From the NCBI GenBank assembly GCA_008694505.1, contig VZDJ01004378.1, forward strand, positions 21,778,239 through 21,842,238: 64,000 bases of DNA, written 5' to 3'. Positions within the stretch are counted from its first letter, which is position 1. The number at the start of each line of letters is the position of its first letter. The notes below the pieces were generated by a model. It was given only the letters and a program-made list of their open reading frames with translations. It did not search any database and was not told where the DNA came from. The stretch is from Cyanoderma ruficeps. Its lineage: Eukaryota; Chordata; Aves; Passeriformes; Timaliidae. Below are positions 37,501-50,533 of the stretch, piece by piece. A program made the translations under genes and the position numbers.

Positions 37501-39714
37501 AGTTACTAAGGTACTAAGAAACCACTCTTGCAAATGCAGTAGTAATGCTCATCTCAAATATGTCAATAGAAATTACTGTTCTTCAGTTGCTACCTGGAAA
37601 ATTGACTTTTAGACCTATTCTGCTCTGTATTTTAGCAAAACACAAAATTAGTGAAAAAAGGTGATGGCAATGCAGAATCAATCCCTCTGCCCTCCATATT
37701 CACAAGGGATTTTAGTGCTTTTTTTCTCCTCTGAGCACTCAGATTGGAATTAATTGAGGAAATAAAATGAAATATTTATGGCAACTTAACTGACTCTTTC
37801 TTGTGCTTAGTTCTTTTTCACTTTGTAAAAAAATTAGGCAATGAAGGCTGTAGTGCCGCTGTATTAATTTTCAACCTCTTCAACTGCCATGCTAGCCATA
37901 CTAATTCAAATGTGTAGAGAAATAAATTAATGCTGTAAAGCCTGTAGTATAAGAAATAATCATCAAAACAAATCATCATTTTGCATCATTGCCACATTTA
38001 AAACTTAAGGGCAACAATAACTTTCTGCAGAGGTAACATTTAATTAGATGGCTAAGGTTAAAGGCAGATTAAAAAAGCAATTATATATGGCATTTTAAAG
38101 TACATTTCAAATCAAGATATTTTTAATTATGTGCAACTTTGCAGAAAACATATATTTTGCTACATTTACATAGTCATTTAAATTAAAGTTCAGACAACAA
38201 ATAATATCTTATCAGAGTCAGATCTCTGCAAATCTATAGCTTATAAAGAAATTAAAGCAAAAATTAACATACATGAAAGAGCTCAGAAAGCAGTACCTTG
38301 AAGTTGCACCATTCTGAGAAAATATGGTGAAAGGAGATAGCATAGAGGAAGGGTGTTTCAGATTCTTTGCAAAACAGTGTATGCCTCAAGTCACCAGAAA
38401 CAGATATACATCATCTGCCTGGCCTTCAGAAAAAAAGGTCCCTGAATTCCACCCAATTTCATCTAAAGTTTTGATATCTGTAATTTCTGAATTCTGGATT
38501 GATGAAATTTTGTGTAAATTATATGTTCAAGAACTGCACTTCTATTTTATTTTCCCAGCAAACTATCCCTTTTACAACACTTTTACTTCAAAATTCACTT
38601 AGAATTGTATTTACACAGAAAGCCCAAGGCCACCAAGAAATCCCCATTAAAAAATGCCTTAACCTAACTGGAAATGAAAAAACTAAGCATGGAAATACGT
38701 TTTCATATGCAACCATGGGTAAAAAGGACATGCCACATTTAGCTAAGACTCCACTTTGAAATACATATTCATATGAACTACTACAGAATATTTCACTACC
38801 ACTAATGATACCATAGTCATGTCTGCAACATCCCTCATGGTCAAGCCAAAACTGTCCTCAGCTGTAACAATTTTACTGCATTTTTCACTGTGTTCTTGAA
38901 GTGCCTTGAACAGCAGAAGTTTGGCAATTAACATGGTATTTGGAAGTTCTTTGCTGAGTAAATGGATACATTTTCTGCTGCCTCTGGTATGGAACATAAA
39001 GAATTAGAAATTTCAAACCATCCCCTCTTTTCAGTGATGTAAATAAACTATGAATGCATTCATAAATGCAATAAAATTATCATTAGGCTACCATAATGAA
39101 TAAACTAACTAACTGTCAGGAAGAAACCCACTGCATAAACAGGGGAATGTATGCAGTCATATGAAGCAGTGAGTTATGGTCCAAAACTCCCGCAAGATCT
39201 CTGTGAGCACCAGGAGTTAAATTTAGCCTCAAAGTCAAGTAAACTTTTGCAGAAGCAATTTTAACAGTGAGGCTTTAAAATGAAACCTGAATGTTTTAAA
39301 ATATAATCTATGTGTCAGTTGACAGAGGCAATATAATGTTATTTGGCATTTGGAAATACCATTGGCAATTGGAACAAATGCTGAGGAAAAGCATATGGTA
39401 GTACAGTGATATATACAGTCAAATCAGTAGTTTCTGTTATTTAATATTCTGCAGTCCCAATGTTTTCTGGGCTCCTAAAGTGTATCTTTGAGGTAATAAA
39501 TGTAAGTAAAGCTATATTTTTCATGCCACAGTTGTTTCTACTAATGAGGAAAGATGGAAAAGCCAGCATATTAACTGGAAATGAAAGAGGTTTTTGGAAT
39601 GCCACTTATATGATTCTTTTTAACACAGAAAAATGCTGCAAGGAATGGATAATTGTTTAAAATTTAAGAACAGGAGAAAATTTATGTGCAAATGAAGCAC
39701 AGCCTATGTATACA

Positions 39715-39728
39715 CATATATATATATA
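39715..39728. repeat. (TA)n microsatellite
   Basis: About seven TA units follow a short CA stretch. Confidence 0.7.
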
Positions 39729-41934
39729 AAATTCCAGTATTGTATTAACTATGTTTAAAGCTTGATTTTACAAAAAAGCTTCAAATGTTTTTTTGGGTTT
39801 TTTTAACTATTTGTTGAAAGCTCTGGGAAACAGGGAGATCTGTTTTATTGCAACAGTTGTCGTTTAGCACTGCACATTGCTGCAGAAATGGATTTAAAAG
39901 TGTCACCATGGGTCAAGGTCTATATGTACTCTTGAATTGTGGAAGATGCTAGCACTTGGGTTCCTGGGAATATAAGGCACTAATGACTAACCCTGGTGTG
40001 CTGTTTGCCTGTGTTTAGTTTAGCATACTTTTAACAATGATTCACATTTGTAATGGTAATAAGAGTATCTCTAAAGCTGTAGAACAAAAGTAGTTATCTT
40101 GTCAGTATTTTCAACACTAAAGTTAATTCCCATTAAGATCATGAATGACAAAACTTTGAAGATAAATTCACTTCTCCTGCCAATGAGATTCATTCTTTTC
40201 AAATTAGTGTGTAAAAGGGAAGGTAGGTAGCCGATCGTTGTTCAACTTTGCAAATATTCATACACTCACTGAAAAACATCACATTTCCCTTGAAAAATAT
40301 CCACAGAACACTATCATTCCACTGAGCTTTTTTATTGGGTGTTCCACTTGCAGCTTGTCTAATTGCTAACTGCAAATTAGACAATGAAACTATTGGAGAG
40401 ATCATAGGTTACATGGAAGAACATGAGAACCAGCATAATTATAAAAGCACCTAAGGGGTAAGCAAATTTAGCTATGTTTTACAGTAATTTTAATTAAAAG
40501 CAGGAGGTAAATTTCTCAAAAAAAATTAACAGTGTCTTCCATTCATCTTGTCTGCAACCAACATAATGAAGAGGACATCTGCTAGTCGTGAACTAGAAAT
40601 GGCTTTGAGTGCAAGCAGAATGAAAAAAAAAATGCAGGATGAACGTGGAATTTTATTACTGCATTAATCTGGCCCCTGTCTGCACAAAAACTCACTAACA
40701 GCAATTCCGTTTCCTGCTCTGTACAGTGGCCCCTTCCATAGTCACTAATCAGTTGCAGCAAAATAAAATATGTAGCCAAATAACCTTTTCCCCTAGGAAA
40801 ACATATATTTAAAATCTTTTAATCCACTCTTTAATGAAATAAAAGTTTTAATTAAATATAAGCTCATAAGACATAACCCCTCCTCTGTTACCTTTGTGTA
40901 ACTACATGTAAACATTAGCTACACAAGCTGAGCTCCCCCAGCAGGTCCAAATGTCCACCCCAACTGCTCTGGAGTTTAGAGTGTGTTACTATTGCCTATC
41001 CAATATTAAGTGCTTTGCAAGAATCTCTTAGTAACTAGAGCTGAAATCAGCTTTGCTTAGAGATGATTTCACTCCCTTTGTGAGGTATGCAATATGCCTC
41101 AAAGACTGTTAAATGAGAGCTTAGTTACCACCTAATGATGGGAAACTACAGTTGTTTTGGGTTTTTTTTTTTTTGTAATATATAAGAATATTTCCAATAA
41201 GTACTCACGAGTGTCTGCAGTTTCTCGCTGTTGCTGTGTCAGAGCCACACCCACAAACTTTCAGGGAAAGGGAATATCTTAACGTATACATTTCTGCTAC
41301 TTTGTCATAGACCTAAACATATTTTGTTAAATCAGGGAACCAATTTACTGTCATCATTTTCTGTTTAGATATAGTCCTGAATATAGTACACTCTTAGAAT
41401 CAGTATGAGAAAATGGATATGAAAGAAAATACTGATTCTCCTGGGAGAACAGACACCAACACAGGACTACAGAAATTACTGAAAACCATATATTCAATTC
41501 CCCTAGAAACTTAGCCCATTTATTTTCATATATAGCACAATAAACTTTTAAGTGTTTTATTGCCTGTGGAATTTACTCTTGAATTTAGCATAAAACTAGA
41601 CTTAAATACTCAGTGCTCTAATTAATTGTGTCTTACTCAAATAACTACTTGTGTGAAAATTATCTGAACTCTGGTTCAAATGCATAACTGTTTGAAAATC
41701 ATCCACTTGTTTTCTTCCTCATCTCTTCTGATTTCATTCTTTCTTCATTATTACTTTATTGAATTTCAGCTTTAACATTCCCTCAAAGGAAACTGGAATA
41801 AAAATATTCAGATTGGTTTAATGGTCATGTTATGCTTGATTGATTCAGTATCCTCAATGTCTTCAGTGTCATGTGGACACAAAAATTGTTCAGCATTTCT
41901 AAGGATTTGGGGTAAGAAAAGCTATGGAAGCTTT

Positions 41935-42045
41935 TAATTTATTTTTTAATTTAAATTTAATTTTGATTTTTTGAAATTTAATTTTTAAATTAAATTTCTT
42001 TGTTCAAAGTTTCACTGAATTTTTAAAATTCCAAATTTTAAAAAG
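41935..42045. repeat. AT-rich low-complexity block
   Basis: Runs of TTTAATTTAAATTTAA-type words form many overlapping short palindromes. There is no gene signal. Confidence 0.6.
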
Positions 42046-43388
42046 CAAGGCAGTTCTCTAAAGACCTGGTCCTATGGCCAGTGAAGTGAACTTGGAATTA
42101 ATTGGATGATAAGCAGGAGGGATTGGAGCAGCGCAATGCATTTCAGTTGGCTTGACTGACCAAAAGGACTGCTTGCTATTTAAGAAATGCTAGTGCAAAT
42201 AACAGAACACACAACAGAGTGTAACTGTAGTATTTGAACACAACTTTTCTGGATCCTTCTGAAAGAAGAATCTTATTTTTTAACAGATAAAGTGCAGTTA
42301 CTTCAGAGAACAAAAGGATGAATCAAAATATCATAATAATAGACTTACAGTTTATCAGACTTATAAAAAGGAAGTACTAATATCTGAATTGAAGATCCTG
42401 CTTTTAAGAAGTAACTTTAAGAAAGTACCTTTTTCAGCTTAAATTAGTTAAAAATACTTTAGGAGTCTCTACTTTACATTATCACACATTATTCTGAATT
42501 ATGGGAAGAACTGTTCGGTAGCGTTTGAGATGGTGGCTTTCTGAAGTTTCTGTCTTAACCCTGAATAAAATGACACCAAAAAAGGTCATAACCCAACATA
42601 GTTTTAATCTAACTTTCTTATCTGGCTTATTTTTAACAGTGTTAACAGCACATGCCATGTGGGTTCAGAACACGAGGCGAATGGTAAAGTCACCAGCAGA
42701 CTCCATTTTTTATATTATCTGGGCTCAAAATCACCTGTCTAGGATACAAACTTTCTTTCTATATGTGTGTAGTGTACAGCTGTTCAATGCAGACATGTTT
42801 AGTGGTTCACCCTTTCAAACAAAAAGAGAATGATCTGCAAACAGAAAAAAACCTCTTGTCCAAGTTCACAATAGTTACATGGCAGCACAGTACACCATGA
42901 CACACTGCAATTAAAAGGGCAAAGACAGTCACAGTCATCCATAATACTTCCTTCATCAATGTTAACATTTATATAATGAGTATATATACCTGTACACGTT
43001 TTACTTGATTTTGTAGTAAAATGGAAATTCAGGTTATTGAACTGTTTATATCATTTGACATATTGGTTGGTTCACTCCTTTGTCAAGTCCAACAGGAAAT
43101 GTGGGCATCTGTCACTAGCTCTTGGATTTTGGCTTGCTTGCAAGGGAAGAGAAGGAGGGAATTGGTAAACAGAAGGTTGTATTAATCTCACAGCCACCTT
43201 AAACGTGCCTCACTGAGAAACCTACTCAGAATCTAATTTTTCTTTAGTTTTGTTTCATTTTGGTTTTCCTTGTTTTTTTGTTTTGTTGGGGTTTTTTTCT
43301 AACAGTTTTGAAGAAAGTGACAGGGAACACATGGGACAGAGTATTAGAGAAATTTAATCTCAAAAGGGGAGAAAGTGTTTTATGTTAC

Positions 43389-43463
43389 CTCCTGGTTAGC
43401 AGCAGCTAGTTCTTCTTCCAGTGCAGAGACTCTTTCTAAAGAAACCCTCAGTCGTTCCCTTAC
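43389..43463 (-). CDS. PPFIA2: PPFIA2 exon, coiled coil (VRERLRVSLERVSALEEE)
   Basis: This 75-nt exon gives 25 codons in phase 0, VRERLRVSLERVSALEEE then LAAANQE. The acceptor is ttcttctag and the donor is GAG|gtaaca. Leu and Val at heptad a/d spacing mark continuous coiled coil. The residues VSLERVSALEEELAAANQE favour liprin-alpha-2 over alpha-1/alpha-3, which have a THKE-type ending as I recall. It is too short to be found by open-frame length alone. Confidence 0.97.
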
Positions 43464-46400
43464 CTAGAAGAAAAATCAAAATATGTGCAGTAACGTAATT
43501 TCTATTAGTCTTTAAAGATTATATAATCTGCCATATGCTCTACTGTATGCCCTGTCACTCCATTTGCAGGCATGTGTGTTGCACCCTTTCATGAGACATA
43601 CTGTGGAGTAAACATTTAAACCTAACTGCAGGAAAACTTAACCCATTAAAATAGGTGCCAATCTTTAAATGCTACATGGCTGTTCCACAGTCTGCCTGTA
43701 ATTTTATGGAATATACAGCAAATGAAAATATTTTAAGACCACATTAGGCATAAAAATAAAACTTTCACAAACATCTTTTACAAAGGATAAAGAAAAAAAA
43801 CATTTGCAGATGTTTTAAGTTCACTCCACGGAAGATAACTAATCTGTTTATAGTAACTGAATGCAATAAACTCATTGAAAAATAACTTGTAGCATTGCCT
43901 TCAGGCCCATATACTAGAGAACTTTTATAACATCATGCATTTGTTTCAGTTTTGCAAAAAGTCATAAACAATATATACTCTCGTAAGCAGAAAATGCCTC
44001 TGTGTTTGCACTAGTTCCATAAATAACCTAATTTGTTCAAAGGATGATTATGACCTCAATTATTATTATTACTAGCATTTTAATTATTGCTAAATATTGA
44101 TTATTAATAGTTAATACTGAATTAAAACTAAATGCGTCTGAAGATACATTCATAGCTGATTTGAGTGCTCTGGGTCATTGTCAGCTTGTGTAGCTCATGT
44201 AACCTAAGCCAGTAATGTAGCTGCACTCTTCCAGTACAACCAAAGGCAAATCAGACCTGAAGTGACCTCCAGTGCTGTGTGTGACTCTCTCTTGTGACTG
44301 TTAAGGGATCGTGCCGCTATCCTGATCTACAGAACTTCATTAGGCACCTCACAATAAATGACTTTATAACCTGGCTAAGTAGTCAACACTCAAGGTATAT
44401 TTCTTTACATGTTCCAGCTACACCGCAGCAATGCTATTCCAGCTGCTGATCCACAGATGTTTAAGGCTATTAGCAATGTTTGCAAGGTAAGGTAGCACAT
44501 ACTCTATTAGACCAAGAGATGTAGCTGGAAAATAAGGCAGAACAAAATCAGTCTTTCATTTAAAAAGAAACATGACACGTTTTCATTGTTTTCACATCCT
44601 TGACAAATACAGGAGATCCCTAAAACAGCTGTATATATTCTAACACTTTCATTTTTTTTCCAGTGATAGCTTTTAGTCTAGTAAATATTACCTTTCCTTA
44701 CACTTCATTTTGATTTACTACTGATAGAAACGAAATTTTGCAAATGGATTCATTATATCCCAAGAATGGATTAGACTTTAGTAGATGAAAATTAGTTCGC
44801 AAAACTATAACCCAGCATGTTCACTTGCCTTTGAAACTGACTAAATATAAAGATGAAATACATATTCAGGAAATGAGCATCTTAAAATAAAACTATTCAC
44901 CCTTTCTAACAGATTCAAATATAGTTTTTATGCAGTATTTTGAGGTTTTTGCTCCTCTTTACATAGTTTATTTAAAACAACTAGTGAGGGGTGTAGACGT
45001 GTCTTCAAGATGCCTGATTTCAACTTCTCTAACCACAATGCGAGCAGGTATACAACAACGTCTCAACAAAAATCTCAGATTAGATATAAAAAAACCCATG
45101 GAAAAATTACAATCATGTTTCTAGCTTCAATCACTTTGGCTTTAAGCTCTGCCTTGGGACAACATGATTGAGAGAAAATTCAAAAGCAGGCAGTTGTTAA
45201 AAGTCAAAATGAAATACAATAAGTTGGTTACTTAAGTTGAATTTTTTTCTGAAACCTCCATGTATGCAAGCCCAAATGTTTTATAAAGGAGAATGTATTT
45301 TAAAAAACACATTATAATATGTCTAACACTGACATTCACTTTGAATGGTGCTAGAATTTGCAAACTAACTAGGCCACATCTGTGAGGATGTCACAGCTCT
45401 ACAAGGAGAATCACTTTAAACTTTACACAATGTGGAACTGTGGAGCTGAACCCTAGTGGGTTTCATACAGCCATTTTAGACCTTGTAAACAGCACTTCCT
45501 ATAAAAAACAGACAACTCTGGAGAAACAATTTTTTACATGGCAGTTCAGCAAAACTAGGTAGAAAATTAATGTTTCTATCCTGACTACTGAACTATTACA
45601 TTCAAATACATTTCTTTTCATTCTTGGCCTACTGTCAGTGACGACACTGAACACTACCAGTGTAAGACAGAGCAACAGTTGGAAGTTGTTTCCTTTGTCC
45701 TGCCTTGCCTTACCTTACCTCGCCTTCCTCCCACGTACACAGGTAATACACTGCCTTTTTTTATAATGACCTAACCAAAATTGCAGTCTGGTGGCTCTTA
45801 CTTGTTCTCTGAAGCTAACAGTTGCTAAAGGAACTGAAAGCAATGCTGCCTTGGCACAGAAAATATCTTTTTTCCTCTCATCTGACCAGTGAACAACAAA
45901 TTCAGATTTATGTTTGTCATAGTGACATTGGAAAGGCTGCAACTAATTCTTCATTTTCAAACACAAATAGCAGCTGTTAAAGTTGAGGGAAATCTTTGAT
46001 TGTATGAGTAAAAAAAAATAAAGAGTTACATCAGCACTCTGATCTGAAGGAGAAATCTGCTCTGGTTTACAACCCAGAAGCTGTAACTTTAGTTCTTATT
46101 TTACATTTCTTTCTCAGTCATAGACAAATGTATTGCAAAGGATTTTTTATTGGATTCCCTCTTCAAGTTTATGTTTACAGCAAAAAAAAAAATCCTAAAG
46201 AGAACTATCCTCATTTCTGAGAGCTGCAGGAAAGGTTGTTGTTCCTATGTTGTTGGTCACTATCTTGTAAAGTGAGAAAAGGAACTGGAACATATGCAAA
46301 CTATTTTTATCTGACAATATTTGTTTGGGTTTTTTTCATATGATAAATGCCAATTAATGACTGTCATATTATACTGTTTTCTGTTTTCTGGAAGTGACAG

Positions 46401-46624
46401 TGAGTAACTACAGTTATATAAGAATTATCTTAGTGAGATCATGTATATCATTTCAGAAGTTACGTTGCTTAAATTTCATGTGATTCTTCAATGTATTTCT
46501 ACTTTCTTGGACACATCATAGAGCTTTACTAAAAAGGGTTTCACAAAGTAAGACTAGTCACATAGCAACTGATCTAACAGAAATGCTATCATAAACATTT
46601 TAAAGAGCAAATACCTGTAGAATA

Positions 46625-46989
46625 GAAGGCTCTAGGGAGAACTTATAGCATGTCCCAGTTTCTAAAGGGGCTTACAAGAGGGCTGGAGACGGACATTTTA
46701 CAAGGGCGGGTAGGGACAGGACAAGGTGGAAGGGATTTAAACTGAAAGAGGTCAGATTTAAATTAGATATTGCGAAGACTTTTTTTACTGTGAAGGTGAT
46801 GAGACAGTGAAACAGGTTAGACTTCCACAGAGAAGCTGTGGATGTCCCATCCCTGGAAGTGTTCAAAACCAGTTTGGGTGGGCCCTAGAGCAACATAGTC
46901 CAGTGAATGGTGTCCCTAACACATCAGGGGGTTCAAACTAGGTGATTTTAATTGTTTCTTTCAACCAAAACCATTTTGCGATTTTATGA
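46625..46989 (+). mobile_element. CR1 LINE 3' end, plus orientation
   Basis: This carries the typical CR1 3' order: gggacaggacaag, a run equivalent to 'aagaacttctttactgtgaaggtgatgaga', then gaagctgtggatgtcccatc, cctggaagtgttcaaaacc, and a degenerated tail (ccattttgcgattttatgac). It is 5'-truncated and diverged. Confidence 0.88.
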
Positions 46990-49679
46990 CTGTAGTGTCA
47001 CAAACACAGCAGAAAAGAGTTGCTCTCTCCATGTTAGAGGGTGTATCCAACATATGCCCAGATAACTGGGTATTCTTCTGGCTTTTAAATGCAACCACAT
47101 GATCTTTAAATGTAACATAGTCAATGTCATGTTAGCACTGCTGTCAGTGCAAAATATCACCCATCTTTCTCTGTCTCCTAGCAACTGCTTCCCACTTTTT
47201 TGCTTACTGTCAAATTCTTTCTTCATTCTCTTCAGATCTGCAGCCCTTAAAGAGCTTTTAAAAAACACTTGCACGCTAGAATTGAATCATTTTTTTTCCA
47301 TGAACAGTCTATTGATTAAAGGTTCTCCTAGTTACCTGTTAATGAATAAAAAGATACTGACAATGCTGACATGAATAGGCTAATTTTGTTTGCAAGAATA
47401 TTAAGTATACTTTTCTGCCATTAATTAATCTCAAGACAACCAGTGGGTTTTTGATTCTTAGCTAAGACAGTAACATCTGATAGCTGCTTTCCACTGTGAA
47501 GATTAACTGGATGCTTTTCTTACAACTCCAACCAAAAAACTGGGTTTGGAGAAGTTGCTTCTTTCTTCTTTCCAAATGCACATTTTAAAAGTTGAACCCA
47601 AAGTTTAAAGCAAAATAGGAAAAATGTCTGCAGGACAACAGACATGTTCAGTTAGATATTAGAAGTCAAGTAGAACTATAGAATGGCACAATTAGCATAC
47701 TAATTTTTCTATCTTTTGTTCTTCCTGAATTGTCTATAGGGACTAAGTATTCCTTGAACTACTCAATGTCTATTCTAACCATGAAGTTAACATGAGCTCC
47801 TATTTTTAATTTAGCTCTAATGATTTCTAGAAAATAATATCTTCACTTGGTCTTTTATAAACAATGCCATGTATAGTCATATATAATATAACAAAATATT
47901 TTGTAGTGCTGTCTTACAGTAGTTCCAAAATTTTTCATTGCAGTAAAAAAACCCACAAAAAAGGTATGAGCTACTTAGAAGCAGTAAGAGAACTGTTTGA
48001 GACCTGTAGCAGTAAGAAGGACAGGGTGAATAACCGAAGGGAGGTTCCCGCCTGTGAATAATTCTGCAAACTTCACCTGACTTATACAATAGCAAAAGTT
48101 ATAAGAAATGTTAAGTCAGAATTTCACATTGGTCCTAGCCCAAATCACTCCTCAGTTCTAGTGTTTAAAACTTCAAATTTTTAACAATGCTCCTTGTTTG
48201 CGAGATATGACTTAACCTTACACTTAGGTAAAACAGCCACTGAACTTAATTTCTCACAGGATGAAAATTTAAAATTGCTAGCAGAACTCTCCATGTGGTT
48301 TGGGTTTGTATTTCTAAAAATGTTAGCATAATTATATATACATTTTTTTGAATATATGTATAGCTTCTATCAAATTAAATTTCTAAATAATAACAACAAA
48401 ACAACAACAACANATAATAAATACAGTGAGTGTGGTATCAATTTCATTTGCTGTGACACAACTTACCCAAGGAGACACAATGAGATTTTTCTGAGGAACA
48501 CAAAATTGTAAACATTTCTAAACTAAATTAACTCTGTCATTATCACCATGCCCGGAAGTGAAAATTCTCACAAAATACACTAAAACTGCAAAACCAGTCT
48601 GTAATGACTTTTGATTGGCAATACTAAGGTCTTGTAGAGATGATGGGGTAAGACTAAAAGCGTGCTCTTATCACTTCCTACCTACTAGAAGATATCTACT
48701 GTGTCCAGCCAAACAGGATTGGCTCTCTCACATGGGAAGCTCATGAAAAGCTTTCATTCTCCAGGGTTGTGGATAACGAGAGGAACCCTGAAGGAGCTGT
48801 CAGACTGAAAAAACTGCAATGACAGTCATGTTTTCTCTGAATAATGCAACCGCAGCTGTGATCTCTCTGTGGTGATCTATCTTTTGGACAAAAGGTAAAG
48901 GCAAAGCCCAGACTTCATGCAGTAGTAGTCAACAGACTTTGAAATAAGTTAAGGTATCACTCATGACTCTTTTTCTACTTAAGCAGGCCTGCCTAGAAAT
49001 TGATATATTTTAGTTTTCACTTTCCAATCTGTTAGTAGGTTTCATTGCATTTTCTTAGAGTAATGAGGGTGGTTTTATAGTTCTTGTACTCTGCATGTAG
49101 AAATCCTTTCATGATCAGTCAAGTTTTGTGGCAGAGCTTGTTACAACGCATCAAGATGTTGTAGTGTAGGAAGTGAAAACATGAAAGAAAATTTGCATTT
49201 AGGAAGAATTTTAAGATTTTCTTCATATTCTTGTAAGTTTAAAGGGCAAAACTTCTCACAAAAATATTTTGTTATGCTTTTTCAAGAATGTAACAACTAC
49301 ATAGTTTCAGTGTCAACATTTTCTGTGAAGAAAAAAATTAAAGAAAAATTTGCATTATTCATTTGCAAAGGATCATGATGCATTTCCAGTGCACTTTTGA
49401 CAGTTTTTATGACTCTTTATCCATCAACCTACTTCAGCCTTGTGCACATTTTCTGATGGGGCACTGCTTATTTTGCTGTGACATCAGTGTATCACAAGTC
49501 ATGTTTTTTTGCCTCAGTTTTACTGTGAGATTCTGCCTGCAGGCCTCCCATGAACACAGCAGCAGAGTCTGTGTGAGTGAAGCATTTCCCACAATATAGG
49601 AAGACAAGACATATATAAGTCAAAGGCAGTAGATTGACTCCATCCATGGATGCCAAGAGACTTGATTAGTTTGTCATAG

Positions 49680-50088
49680 TAAGGTCTTTTTCAACTTTGA
49701 AAGCAGGAGAAGTCAGGGAGATTCCTGATGAGTGGAAAATTCACCAATGTTTTGTCCTTTTTCATGAAATACAGGAGTTATCCTGGGAAGATCCAGGAAA
49801 GTACAAGCTGGTCAGTCTCGGGAAGGTTATAGAGCAAATCTTCCAGGAAGCATTTTCAGGCACAAGAATAAAGGACAAGATGGTGATTGGAGAGAGAAAC
49901 TCCAGAGAGGTATTATGGGAAGAAATTTACAGTGAAGCTGGTGAAACACCAGAGCAGGTTTTCTGCCTAGAAATATTCAGAAGTTATTGGACAGGACCCT
50001 AAGCAACCTGAAACAGTTGGGCCTGCTTTGAGCAGGAGGTTGGGCCAGATGTCTCTGAGGAGTTCCAACCCACATTGTTCTGCTAGTC
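49680..50088 (+). mobile_element. CR1 LINE fragment with reverse-transcriptase remnant, internally deleted
   Basis: An open stretch translates to a piece resembling the CR1 reverse-transcriptase motif region (KYKLVSLGKVIEQIFQEAF, compare the NYRPVSL...GK.ME.I pattern of CR1-like LINEs). It then passes directly into the CR1 3' end (gagcaggaggttgggccagatg, gagttccaaccc). The distance between the two parts is much shorter than in a full element, so an internal deletion is inferred. The 101-codon frame is a decayed relic and not a gene. Confidence 0.75.
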
Positions 50089-50439
50089 CCTAAAAAGCTT
50101 CAATGCATTTTTATAGGTGGATTGATATCTTATTTCTGAAGGGTCTGAAACAAATCTAACTTACATAATTTTCCTGTCACCATGCAAAATATATGACTCA
50201 CATGCCATAAAAAAATTTTAGCACATTTGGGTGCATGCAGTCTTTTTCACTTTCATTATTTTTAAATAAAAATCTCCATAATCCTGACAATTTGTGAAAG
50301 CATTATATTATCAAGTATCTGGGTGTATCTGATAAATGCAACGCCTTTGATCCAATCCTTCCAGAGACACTGTAACAAAACCAGTATTTTTATATAGGAT
50401 TTGTGATACTTGAAAATAATGTCTGCTGGGTTTATAAAA

Positions 50440-50533
50440 ATATTTTAAATAGTTTATTAAATAATTATTATATATTAATAATTATTTAATAATTTTAATA
50501 ATTATTAATTATTAATTTAAAATAGTTTATTAA
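50440..50533. repeat. A/T-only low-complexity block with terminal direct repeat
   Basis: Roughly 95 bp are composed only of A and T, built from TAATAATTATTAA-like words with many local inverted repeats. The word ATAGTTTATTAAA occurs at both ends. This is probably slippage-prone low-complexity DNA. Confidence 0.7.

Larger units (their letters stand above)
24558..43388 (-). other. PPFIA2 intron, 18.8 kb (largest in the window)
   Basis: Contents are an AATTA microsatellite (25626-25649), an N at 25685, a plus-oriented CR1 3' end (29361-29650), a 16-bp minisatellite (31201-31360) with a nearby 11-bp-stem hairpin (31490-31514), a plus-strand exon-like segment (35295-35366), an 8-bp inverted repeat (37323-37345), a TA run (39715-39728) and an AT-rich block (about 41935-42045). 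No PPFIA2 exon was recognised inside it. The open frames of about 100 codons at 34800-35105 and 35189-35533 show no recognisable domain. Confidence 0.7.

Noticed and set aside
46672..46866. Minus-strand 64-codon open frame
   Set aside because: It lies antisense within a CR1 3' end.
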